Assembly: GCA_002077065.1 (NCBI GenBank)
Contig: NAJO01000053.1
Location: 124,001 to 188,000, forward strand
Direction: 5' to 3'
DNA length: 64,000 nucleotides
From: Cryoendolithus antarcticus
Lineage: Eukaryota > Ascomycota > Dothideomycetes > Cladosporiales > Cladosporiaceae
Both the position numbers and the translations under genes were made by a program. Of the stretch, positions 42,375-51,400 are shown one piece after another (position 1 is the first letter of the stretch; every line of letters begins with the position of its first letter). Under the pieces are notes generated by a model that ran no database searches, was not told the origin of the DNA, and saw only the letters and a list, made by a program, of their open reading frames with translations.

Positions 42375-44573
42375 TCACTTCGGCTTCGGCATCGACCAGA
42401 ACGCCTTCGCCTCCTCCTCATTGACAAGAGCCTTCGCCTCTTCCTCCGGCAAGCCCTCGATCTCCACCTCCTTCCTCTGCACAAGCCCAAGCCTCGCATT
42501 CTTGATCGCAACCCACAGCAACCTCCTGTCACCACCAAGCTCCTCGCCGACCATCTTGCCCTTCAGCTCCCGCAAGAACTCGTTATACATATACGGCACC
42601 TCCAGATCCAGTAGCTCCTCGCGCATGGTACTAACACCCTCGACGACTTGCTGGTCCTTGCTGCCCCCAAATGATGCCTCAGTCCAGTCGTAGATGATTG
42701 TCTTCATCTGCTTGACTGCATTCTCAATGTCGGCGTTGTCTGTGGTGCTGAGCATCGCTTGCTTGAACTCGGGTATGGCGTTCTTCGGATCGATGCGCTT
42801 CGACTTGCGACCTGGATCCTGTGCAAGCAGTGCGCCGATGTCGAGGTCAGATAGCGGCTTGTCGGTCTCTCGCTTTCTATTGTATTGCTTGCCGCGAGCC
42901 TTGGGTGGGACTTTCTTGACTTCAGCAGCTTTGATGACGCTTGCGAGGGCGGATTTCGAGCTGCTTGCTAATTCGTCCGGCGGGCGTGAGAAGCGAGTAA
43001 GCACCTCGGGCATATCCGGCGGCTCTCTGTCTGGGTGAGTTGCGCGATGCTTGATGACCTGATTGATTCGATGCAGCTTCATGCTGTAAGCCTCGTCCAC
43101 AGGTGCATACTCCGTCGGCTGTCCGTTATCATCTTTGCCGAACTCTGACAGATCCATGCTGTCGACTAGGTCACTCATCGCGTCTTTCAGGTCATTGGAC
43201 GGCAGATTGCGATGTAGTGTCAACACCTTGCCACCGACTGTGATCACCTTGTCAAGCGATGGAAAGCGATAGGACCGGACGTCCTCGGCGAACGGCAGCT
43301 CTACATCGTACAGACACTCGAAGTCAGGCTCGATGCTAGGCATGAGCAGGAGGACACGAGGCTCCTTGTTCTCTTTCGCTACAAAGCGTGCCACAGCGTA
43401 TGACTCGAGCTCATATAATGCGTGTATCAGCGACGACAATGCCATGTATGCTTTCTCATTGGTCCGTTCAGCCATGATCATGTTAGTGCGAGACATGTCC
43501 ATGTATCGCTCGTACTGCTTCGCCTCCACAAATCCAAGGATGTCCAGATCAGGCTCGGTCTCGTATGTCGTAATGTTGCGATCGCTCTCGGAGATGTGCA
43601 CAGCAGTGCGACCGTACTCGAAGCCTTTAGCTAGTTCATCGAGCGCAACGTCGCGCTTTCCGCCTGGTGCATGTTCGTCCTCGACTTGGTACGTGCGTGT
43701 GCTCTTGACAGATGCGAGACCACCACCGGGAATCTCAGATTCGCCGTTGACAGTTTGCGTCGATTGAGTTGCCTCAATGTCGCTGCGCACGACAAACGAG
43801 CTTGCTGTCGGCGCCGCGGCTACCATGGTCTTCGAGTATCGTTCAACATTGATGGTGATAGCGGTCTCGTACTGCTCTGCATTGCCGAGGTGGAGCTTGC
43901 CTTTGTACAGTGGCGTCGGCCGGACTTGTTTCACTCTCGGGACAGAGATCTCGTCGACGGCTTGGGCGAGGGTGCCGAAGACACCAGCTCCATCATCGCA
44001 GAATTGACGCAGGATCCCTTCGTTCTGAGCCTTAGTCGAGTCTTTGCTCTCCTCCTTGAAGCCATAGTCAGAGTCATCGAAGTCGACGCCAAGCACAGTC
44101 AATTGGATATCATCCTCCTGGAGTTTCGCCCTAATCTGAGGCAGGTCATCTACATCCATCGGACCTCGTGCATCAGTAACCAGAACAATCTTGCGATCAT
44201 ACTTGAGCTTCTTGCAAGTCTCGGTAATCATCTGGATTGCAACAATCATGGCAGACACAATGTCGCCACCATGGGTGTTGCTCACAACGAGCTCTCGCTG
44301 CAGCTTGCGGATCTGCGGCATCTGAACTTGGGCAATGTTGTGTAGGATGCTGATGTGTTCGTAGCCTTCGCCGAGCGAGTTCAAGGTCTCATCAGTACGC
44401 ACTGCGACCACGCCAGCCATGGCCGTCTTCCTGCCGCTGGCGACAGTTGACATGATCTTGTCCCAGACATATTCGAGGGCAAAGTCCAGATTAGTCTCCT
44501 TGCGGCCATGGCTGCGCTCGCCCATCGTCGAGCCAATGTCGACGATGTAAACGGTGGCCTCCTTCTGCGCCAT
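42375..44573 (-). CDS. ku80: Ku80, ATP-dependent DNA helicase II subunit 2
   Basis: Intronless, 732 aa; the start is ATG 44573 (MAQKEATVYIVDIGSTMG). The von Willebrand A-like domain (about 8-220) is followed by the Ku beta-barrel core (LYKGKLHLG..., FVEAKQYERYMDM; about 230-480), the helical arm (SLIHALYELESYAVARFV) and a C-terminal four-helix region (about 585-690, IPEFKQAM... DWTEASFGG... VPYMYNEFLRELK) of the Ku80 C-terminal PK-binding type. With Ku70 it forms the ring that binds double-strand break ends and starts non-homologous end joining, and it acts at telomeres. Length is as expected for filamentous fungi (700-730). All domains look intact. Confidence 0.95.
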   Translation of the reverse strand: MAQKEATVYIVDIGSTMGERSHGRKETNLDFALEYVWDKIMSTVASGRKTAMAGVVAVRTDETLNSLGEGYEHISILHNIAQVQMPQIRKLQRELVVSNTHGGDIVSAMIVAIQMITETCKKLKYDRKIVLVTDARGPMDVDDLPQIRAKLQEDDIQLTVLGVDFDDSDYGFKEESKDSTKAQNEGILRQFCDDGAGVFGTLAQAVDEISVPRVKQVRPTPLYKGKLHLGNAEQYETAITINVERYSKTMVAAAPTASSFVVRSDIEATQSTQTVNGESEIPGGGLASVKSTRTYQVEDEHAPGGKRDVALDELAKGFEYGRTAVHISESDRNITTYETEPDLDILGFVEAKQYERYMDMSRTNMIMAERTNEKAYMALSSLIHALYELESYAVARFVAKENKEPRVLLLMPSIEPDFECLYDVELPFAEDVRSYRFPSLDKVITVGGKVLTLHRNLPSNDLKDAMSDLVDSMDLSEFGKDDNGQPTEYAPVDEAYSMKLHRINQVIKHRATHPDREPPDMPEVLTRFSRPPDELASSSKSALASVIKAAEVKKVPPKARGKQYNRKRETDKPLSDLDIGALLAQDPGRKSKRIDPKNAIPEFKQAMLSTTDNADIENAVKQMKTIIYDWTEASFGGSKDQQVVEGVSTMREELLDLEVPYMYNEFLRELKGKMVGEELGGDRRLLWVAIKNARLGLVQRKEVEIEGLPEEEAKALVNEEEAKAFWSMPKPK

Positions 44574-44882
44574 GACTGCTGTAGTCCTGGACAAGAGTGG
44601 GTGTATCTACATGGTCTATATATGACCTCTCCAAGGCGGCAGAGGTGAAGTCAACATTTGGTTTAGGCAAACGCGTCGACAGTCGCGTCGCATGACTCGC
44701 GCCCAAAGTAATGACGTCGATCAAACGCCGAGGTCCACATATTGGCATTGGAACACTTTCGAGGTCGTCAATAGCCTTACAGTCCATTGCTTACTCTGCA
44801 GTCTTATTACCAGTCTTTTCAGCTTCTCAGGCGTCTTTAGCTCCAGACTTGCGAGACGCTACCTCCCATTCGACAATCGACA
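44574..44882. promoter_or_regulatory. Divergent intergenic region ku80 / TMEM205-like
   Basis: A 309-bp gap holding both promoters. No specific element was identified. Confidence 0.35.
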
Positions 44883-45501
44883 ATGCCTGCCCTCGCCTCC
44901 CTCTCCGACCCAAAAGTCTACCACATCCTCACGTACGGCACACTGCTCGGCTCGAACCTGTATCAGACCTTCCTCAACGGCCCAGTATCATACAAGGCCC
45001 TCCCTCGAGCATCATTCTCTACCCTCCAGCAAGCCATCTTCCCACCGTACTTCAGTCTCCAGTCAGCACTGCCAATTCTACTGGCATTGACATGGCCTGG
45101 TGACAAGATCGCAGGCGTCGCAGGACGAGAGCTGCGCAAAGATAGCGGATGGGCGGGAATACTGTCAGGAGACAACTTTTGGGTCGCTGGCGTGCCGGTG
45201 GCGTTGATGTTCCTGACGAGTGCAGTGAATCTTGTGTGGTTTGGACCGGCGACTACGAAGATCCTGAGAGAGAGGAAGCATCAAGGTTAGTGAAGGTGAT
45301 TTCGACTATATGATGGTACAATACTGACTCTGAACAGAAACAAGAGACGGCAAGAGATACTGGGACAAGGGTGACCACTCGGTCGAGATGACCAAACTGA
45401 ATAAGAACTTCAACATACTGCATGGCATTGCATCGGCGACGAACTTGGTGGGCACATTTGCAGCGCTTTACTACGGAGCTGTGCTCGCGGAGCGGATATA
45501 A
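44883..45501 (+). CDS. TMEM205-like (DUF4149) membrane protein
   Basis: Exons 44883-45285 and 45338-45501; the 52-bp intron (GTTAGT...AACAG, branch ACTGACT) is phase 1, giving 188 aa. The N-terminal signature YHILTYGTLLGSNLYQTFLNG, then LPRASFSTLQQAIFPPYFSLQ, is that of the TMEM205-like family. Four transmembrane helices are visible (about 15-35, 60-80, 105-130 and 160-182). The conserved polar loop KRYWDKGDHSVEMTKLNKNF precedes helix 4. The function in fungi is unknown; human TMEM205 is linked to metal-drug resistance, which should not be transferred without evidence. Confidence 0.92.
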
Positions 45502-45530
45502 ACGCAAGATATACACTGTATAGTCTCCGC

Positions 45531-46493
45531 CTACAGCTCCCTCTCGAGCTTCAGCCCTTCCGCAATCCCCTGCATGATCTTCGCCTTCGCTTCCTCATTC
45601 AGACTCTGCAGCGGTCTTCTCGGCACTCCACCATATCCGTACGCTCCCTCGATCGCCGCCTTCGTGCCAGCAATCGCACTCTTGGTCAGTACCCAATCGG
45701 CCTTGCTCAACACCTTCTGCAGCTTGATCGCCTCCTCATACTTCCCCTCACTCCATAGATTCCAGACCTTGACACACAGCTTTGGCAAGACGTTGGCGCC
45801 GCCCGCGATGATACCACTGCCTCCGGAAGCTGCAGTCTGCACCGTAAAGTCCGCAATGCCGCCATATGCCATCCAGCCTGAGCCCTTCGATGTCGCAGTC
45901 ACGGCATTCGTAGCTGTCGCGACCCGCGTGAGTTTGCCAGTTTGACCACATGTGAGCTTCGCGCCACAGATCTTCCCTTTCGTCGCTTCTACGAGTCGAA
46001 TCATGAAGTCTGAGTCCATGTCCACACCAGCCACAGCTCCAGGGTAATTATACAGTATCACAGGCAGTGGACTCTTCTCAGCCACCTCAGTGAAGTATTC
46101 GAAGATCAACGCCTCGCTGCTCTGCGCTTTGTAGTAGCTAGGCGGTAAGATCAGAGCATACTCTGCTCCAGCTTCGGCTTGCTCTTGACATGTCTCGACC
46201 GTCCGGCGGACGCTATTCTCGCTGCAGCCTGCTATCACGGGTACGGAGGAAAAGCCCGCTTCATCCAGTGCTTTGCGTGTGGTTTGTGTCACTGTGGTTT
46301 TCTCGGCAGAGGAGAGGTGGACTGCTTCGCCATTCGAGCCGAGGGTGACGAGCCCTGCCAGACCTGCTTCGGCGAGGCGTACTGCATGGCGGCTGATGGT
46401 GGGTAGGTCGAGGTCTTCAGTTTGAAGATCGAAGAAGGTCATTGTGGGGGCGTAGATGCCATGGCGGAGAGGTGTGCGCGCCTTGGTAGACAT
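45531..46493 (-). CDS. Dihydrodipicolinate synthase-family aldolase (HOGA1/LGA1-like)
   Basis: Intronless, 320 aa; starts at ATG 46493 (MSTKARTPLRHGIY). A TIM barrel of the DapA family: GLVTLGSNGEAVHLS (substrate-carboxylate GSNGE motif), PVIAGCSENSVRRT, VILYNYPGAVAG (catalytic Tyr) and GKICGAKLTCG (Schiff-base Lys). Fungal members cleave 2-keto-3-deoxy sugar acids or 4-hydroxy-2-oxoglutarate to pyruvate plus an aldehyde, for instance the L-galactonate branch of D-galacturonate breakdown. The exact substrate cannot be told here. It is divergently paired with a Gfo/Idh/MocA oxidoreductase, which would fit a carbohydrate route (inference). Stop codons of this gene and the TMEM205-like gene are only 29 bp apart (convergent). 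Confidence 0.92.
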   Translation of the reverse strand: MSTKARTPLRHGIYAPTMTFFDLQTEDLDLPTISRHAVRLAEAGLAGLVTLGSNGEAVHLSSAEKTTVTQTTRKALDEAGFSSVPVIAGCSENSVRRTVETCQEQAEAGAEYALILPPSYYKAQSSEALIFEYFTEVAEKSPLPVILYNYPGAVAGVDMDSDFMIRLVEATKGKICGAKLTCGQTGKLTRVATATNAVTATSKGSGWMAYGGIADFTVQTAASGGSGIIAGGANVLPKLCVKVWNLWSEGKYEEAIKLQKVLSKADWVLTKSAIAGTKAAIEGAYGYGGVPRRPLQSLNEEAKAKIMQGIAEGLKLEREL

Positions 46494-47136
46494 GATGCGG
46501 ATGCACTGGCAGTCAATCAAATGCAGTGCGTTTGCAACAGATCAAGTACGTTGTAAGATCTCGGGCAGAGAGAGGTCGCAGACGGGAGCTCAAGGAAGTA
46601 GGATAGTAGAAAAGCGACCTACTGTAGTCGTCGACACAGTCAAAGGCTGTCATCGGATAATGTTGAGATCGTAGGCATGACACAATATGGAAGATCAGTA
46701 AGATGAATGAGCTCTCGGTAAGCCGCCCAGAAGCCGATAGGTTCTTAACTTGCTGCAGGTACCAGGACAAACCGATTGCCGACTGGTGGAAGAAGGTGGG
46801 AGATGAGCGAGAGATAGATCATCCTCGAGTGGGAGACCGTCAGGTCAATAATCCGTCCCCACCACCCCACCACCCCACCACCTCGCGCCAAAGTTGTTCC
46901 GAGTGACAAAGATGCTCCTTCTTCGAAATCGGCATATGATCCGTGACTGCATCCGTACATCAACATCGGAGTATTCAGCAAACATTCGCAAATACTTGGT
47001 AAGTATACCACACCCCTTCCTCTACTTCTCCTTCTCCTACACTCTTTTACGCGCGTTTCCTGTTTTGAGGCACACCAGTCCTCAGTAGTCCAGGTCGTGT
47101 GATCACAAGCAGTCTTCATCACGAACACAGCAAGCC
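46494..47136. promoter_or_regulatory. Divergent promoter region, aldolase / oxidoreductase
   Basis: A 643-bp gap that must hold both promoters. It contains a tandem CCCCACCA repeat (separate entry). No CCNCCAA galacturonate-regulator site was seen by eye. Confidence 0.45.
46857..46880. repeat. CCCCACCA x3 tandem repeat
   Basis: Three perfect 8-bp units in the middle of the shared promoter region, read as TGGTGGGG on the other strand. Confidence 0.8.
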
Positions 47137-48387
47137 ATGGCGAGACCTCTCAATGTCCTCATGGTGGGCACTGGCGAGTACACCACTGGCTTTGTTGGTG
47201 GCGGGCAATCAGGAAGCGACAAGAAGGTCGGCGTTGTAGGCCTCTCCCTGTTCGACCTCCGACGGCGTGGCAAAGTGGGTAAGCTGTCAATGGTCGGCAC
47301 GACTGGCAATAAGTTTCCTGCGATCCGCGAGCACCTCACGAAGAACATCACGGAATACTACAATGGCCTGGACACTTCGTTCGACTCTTTCCCAGGTAAT
47401 GAGGAGCGAGACCCTAAAGCTTACAAGAAAGCCATCGATGCACTATCACCCGGCGATGCCATCACGATCTTCACCCCAGACCCGACGCACTACCCAATAG
47501 CTCTGTACGCAATCCAGCGGAAGATCCACGTCATGATCACCAAGCCCGCCGTCAAGACTCTCGAGGAACACCAACACCTCATCACCGAAGCCACGAAGCA
47601 CGGCGTCTTCGTCTATGTAGAACACCACAAGCGTTACGACCCAGCCTACGCAGATGCTCGGAATCGTGCTGTCCGTGGCGAGCTCGGCGAATTCAACTAC
47701 TTCTACAGCTACATGTCGCAGCCGAAGTCGCAGCTTGAGACGTTCAAGGCTTGGGCTGGGAAGGACAGCGATATCTCGTACTACCTCAACTCGCATCATG
47801 TTGATGTGTGCGAGAGTATGGTGCCGGAGTATCGTCCGACAAAGGTCACGGCTAGTGCTTCTACAGGTACAGCGACGAATCTGGGATGCGTGGCGGAGAC
47901 AGAAGATACCATTACGCTGCTCGTGGACTGGGTCAAGAAAGATGGCTCAAATCGAAGAGCGACGGGCGTCTACACTGCTTCTTGGACGGCACCACAGAAA
48001 GCTGGCGTGCACTCGAATCAGTACTTTCACTTCATGGGGTCTGAAGGCGAAGTCCGCATCAATCAAGCGAAGCGAGGTTACGATGTCACAACCGATGATG
48101 CAGGGCTGATGTGGTATAACCCCTTCTACATGAAGTATGCGCCTGATGAGGAAGGGAACTTTGCCGGGCAGGGTGGATATGGTTATGTGAGTTTCGAGAA
48201 GTTCGTGGATGGATGCAGTGCGGTCAATGAAGGGAGGAAGAAGGTGGAGGATCTTGATCGGGTGGGACTACCGACACTGAGCAATACGATCGCTACTGGA
48301 GCGATTCTTGAGGCGGGGAGGAGGAGTCTGGATGAGAAGAGGAGTGTGGAGATTGTGGAGGAGGGAGGAAAGTGGAGTCTGAAGTGA
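47137..48387 (+). CDS. Gfo/Idh/MocA-family NAD(P)-dependent oxidoreductase
   Basis: Intronless, 416 aa. The N-terminal Rossmann fold begins LNVLMVGTGEYTTGFVGGG with a longer glycine loop than usual; FTPDPTHYPIALYAI and HVMITKPAVKTLEEH carry the EKP-like motif (here TKP) of the family. The C-terminal alpha/beta domain has EHHKRYDPAYAD and the SYYLNSHHVDVCESM block, with the histidine pair expected near the active site. Members oxidise or reduce sugars, sugar acids and inositols. The acid/sugar substrate is unknown; the divergent aldolase suggests a sugar-acid route (inference). No signal peptide, so probably cytosolic. Confidence 0.9.
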   Translation: MARPLNVLMVGTGEYTTGFVGGGQSGSDKKVGVVGLSLFDLRRRGKVGKLSMVGTTGNKFPAIREHLTKNITEYYNGLDTSFDSFPGNEERDPKAYKKAIDALSPGDAITIFTPDPTHYPIALYAIQRKIHVMITKPAVKTLEEHQHLITEATKHGVFVYVEHHKRYDPAYADARNRAVRGELGEFNYFYSYMSQPKSQLETFKAWAGKDSDISYYLNSHHVDVCESMVPEYRPTKVTASASTGTATNLGCVAETEDTITLLVDWVKKDGSNRRATGVYTASWTAPQKAGVHSNQYFHFMGSEGEVRINQAKRGYDVTTDDAGLMWYNPFYMKYAPDEEGNFAGQGGYGYVSFEKFVDGCSAVNEGRKKVEDLDRVGLPTLSNTIATGAILEAGRRSLDEKRSVEIVEEGGKWSLK

Positions 48388-48463
48388 AAAGGTCTCATAT
48401 CTGTATCACCAGCACTCATGATCTGGACGTACTGGCGCTGTCATTATGTCATTGTGTAGCTTC

Positions 48464-51400
48464 TCAAGTACCCTCCTGAGGCAGCTCCGTCGATGCTTTC
48501 GATGCGGCTTTGGTAAGCGCCGAAGTTGCCGCCGTGCCACTCTTCGCCTCGGGTAGAACTTGCTTCGATCCTGTATCCTTAGCCACCGCAGAATTCGTCG
48601 AAAGTGGTTTGGAGAGCGGTTTCGCAGTCGGTCTTGGCACAGATGTTGGCGTCGAGCCCGGTGATGCAGCGGTTGGCGCTACTTCATCAATCTTATGACT
48701 TAACAATGTGACTGCTGGTTGGGAGTCTACAACATCCTCCTGCCAGCCCTTTCCAGAGTCAGAGTTCGGGTTTGGACAGATCGTTATTCCGCAGGTCGAG
48801 ACTGCCGGGACGGTGACATCGTAGCCAACGTTACCAACGCACGCGCACTGATCCTTACCATCTTTCTGGCCTACAAGCGTGCAGGTTGCCGTTCCTGTCA
48901 GTGACAAGAAATCCAAGTCAGAGGGCTTACAAGCTGCCGCACCATAGGTCATGGGTCGCGCATAAGTGTACTTCGAATTTGGACAGATATACAGGTCGTC
49001 GCAGACTGTTGCAGCATTGAAAACTGCAGCGGTCGGAGTTGCCAGTGACTCGAGCTGGTTATTGCACATGCATAGTCTCGAGGTGCTCATTGTCCACGGA
49101 ATGATGCCACCATTGGCGGATCGTAAATGCTTTGTAGTGGTGTAGACGCAGGATCCGAGAAAAGGCACCGATGGTAAAGCAGCTGCGCATGACTCCGTCA
49201 TTGTCATTATGGGTCCACTTCGAATCAGATTGGGATCGTTCGGGCATACCCATTGCCCACAGACCGACTGAGCAGATACCAGATGAGTCGTTGCCTGATG
49301 TTCACACCGACAGAAGGCGCTGTCCGCGGCAGTCCCTGATTTCGTGACCTGATAATCCACTCGAGAACACGGCCCCACAGCAGTGTCTTGCGGCCAAGCA
49401 CAGTCAAGGGCCTGCGACGGGCATGCAGTAGGCTGCGGAATCGAGGTCCTCTGGTTAGGGCATACTGCCGTGTCGCAGATTGTAGTGATCTCCACAGTTC
49501 GGTCGCCTTGATTCTCGCATACACAGGACAAAGTGACCGACAGTGGCAGCCCCTTACCCACTGCCCCGAATGAAGTGTGCACTGTACATTCGCCCATATT
49601 CTGAATCGTAGGCACGTCGCAATTACACGGCATCTTAGGCATACCAGTAATGATGACGGCAGCGGTGGTGCTCGTAGGCTTCTCTGTAGCAGCAACAGAC
49701 TTCGAAGACTGGCATTCCGAGTACGCTTTCCAGTCTGTGACAAGGCCGAGAGCATTGATACCCTTACATCCTTGTTGATTGGCGGGTAGAGGTGGCGGAT
49801 CGTCGCAGATATCGTCCTTGTTCTTTGTGGGAGGCCAAGTGCAGCACTTGCCGGTCTTGTCGACCACCCAGTTCGAACAGCAGGAGCCATCTGGTAATAT
49901 CTTCCCGACCGGATGGTCGCGGTCGCCTGGACAGTAGATCACCGAGAGACACTCACCGTCGGCGCCTACTATGGGAGCCGCGCAGCAGCTGCCATTCTTT
50001 CCGTACGCGGCGCATGTAGATGTCGGCTTCGGAGGCACAAGGACTGACGTGGACTTGGACCTCATGCTCGTCGTCTTCTTGGCCGTCATACTCGTCGTCG
50101 TTTGAGGTGCGCTCGTGGCCTTGCTGATTGGCTTCGGGGTCATGCTCGCGAATGTCGACGTGGGTAAATCGTCCAATGGTAGGATTGTGACTTGAGGTCC
50201 GATGCCGCACGCATTCTCCATGACACCATCTTGGCCTTGATCATCATCGGGGCTGACTATAGTAGCATTACCAAATGCACAGAAATTGATCTGCGCACCA
50301 TCTTGGCCCTGATCATCGTCTGGGCTGACTGTGGTGCCGTTAGCGTATGGACAGGTATTGGGTCGGTCGTAGTCTCCTTGATCCGCAAGTGGAGTGATGG
50401 TATAGTTGCTCAACGGCGCAGGACATATGGCACCACCTTCCAAAGCGCCATCTGTCTGTAGGATCAAAGTAGCGTTCGAGCATCTTGGAGCATCATCGCT
50501 GCCTTGATCATCTAGGGGGCTCGGCTTGGAGAACGTACCATTCCACAGTGGACAGGTATCTTCATCGAGGTACTCGACCTTCACGAGATCATTAATTGGG
50601 CATGAGGCGGTCTCGTTTAGATATTCGATCTTCACGAGATCCATGATAGGACATGTGGCGGTTTCGTTCAGATATTCGATGATAGGCTCGATGAAGATCG
50701 GACAGGAAGGTGCTTCGCCGTCCTCTCCTTGGATATCGTCGGGGCTTACATCGACCAAAGTTGGGCATGAAGCGGCAATGCTGGTCGTAGTCGTCGCAGT
50801 CACATCACAGCCTTTCATCATCGAGCTGATGGTACTGGTGCATGTATTCGTAGTCGTGGTCTGGCCGTGGGTCACGGCAACAATCTCGGCGCAGAGATAT
50901 GTCACGTCTGGTACTGTGCTCTCACTGGAGCATGTCTCCCATTTCGTTGTTGTGGTGCCCTTGATGTTAGCACAGGCCGATGTAATCTGCGTTCTTGAAC
51001 TTCCGCAGGTCGTACTCGCAGCAGGCATCCCCATTGGTACCGTCATGGTCCCATTGGCACTGGCGAACTTGGTGACTGACGAACAGTATGCTGTCACCCG
51101 GGTTGCCGTGTGAGTCTCTGTGCACGACTCAGTCTCGCTTGAATCCTTGTCTTTCGTCTTCGTGGAGGTGGGAGTTGAGGTCGGGGATTCGCCGTCAGGG
51201 AACTTTTCTACATCGAAAGGCTTGTCCTCATCCTGGCCGTCATCATCGTCGTCCTTGTCCTTGTCCTTCTTCTCGTCTATATCAGGGCAAGTGTTTATGA
51301 AGAGAACTGCTGGATGTTAGCGCCTCGGAGAAGTCTGACTGGATGCGTGCCGCAACTTACTTTTGATGCAGAGTTTTTTCGGCGGAAAAATGAATGGCCA

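Noticed and set aside
41842..42378. 178-codon minus frame and 148-codon plus frame between SnoaL-like and Ku80
   Set aside because: They overlap each other on opposite strands and show no motif; region is the shared 3' flank of convergent genes.
43671..44345. 224-codon plus-strand frame
   Set aside because: Antisense shadow of Ku80, whose domains are unmistakable.
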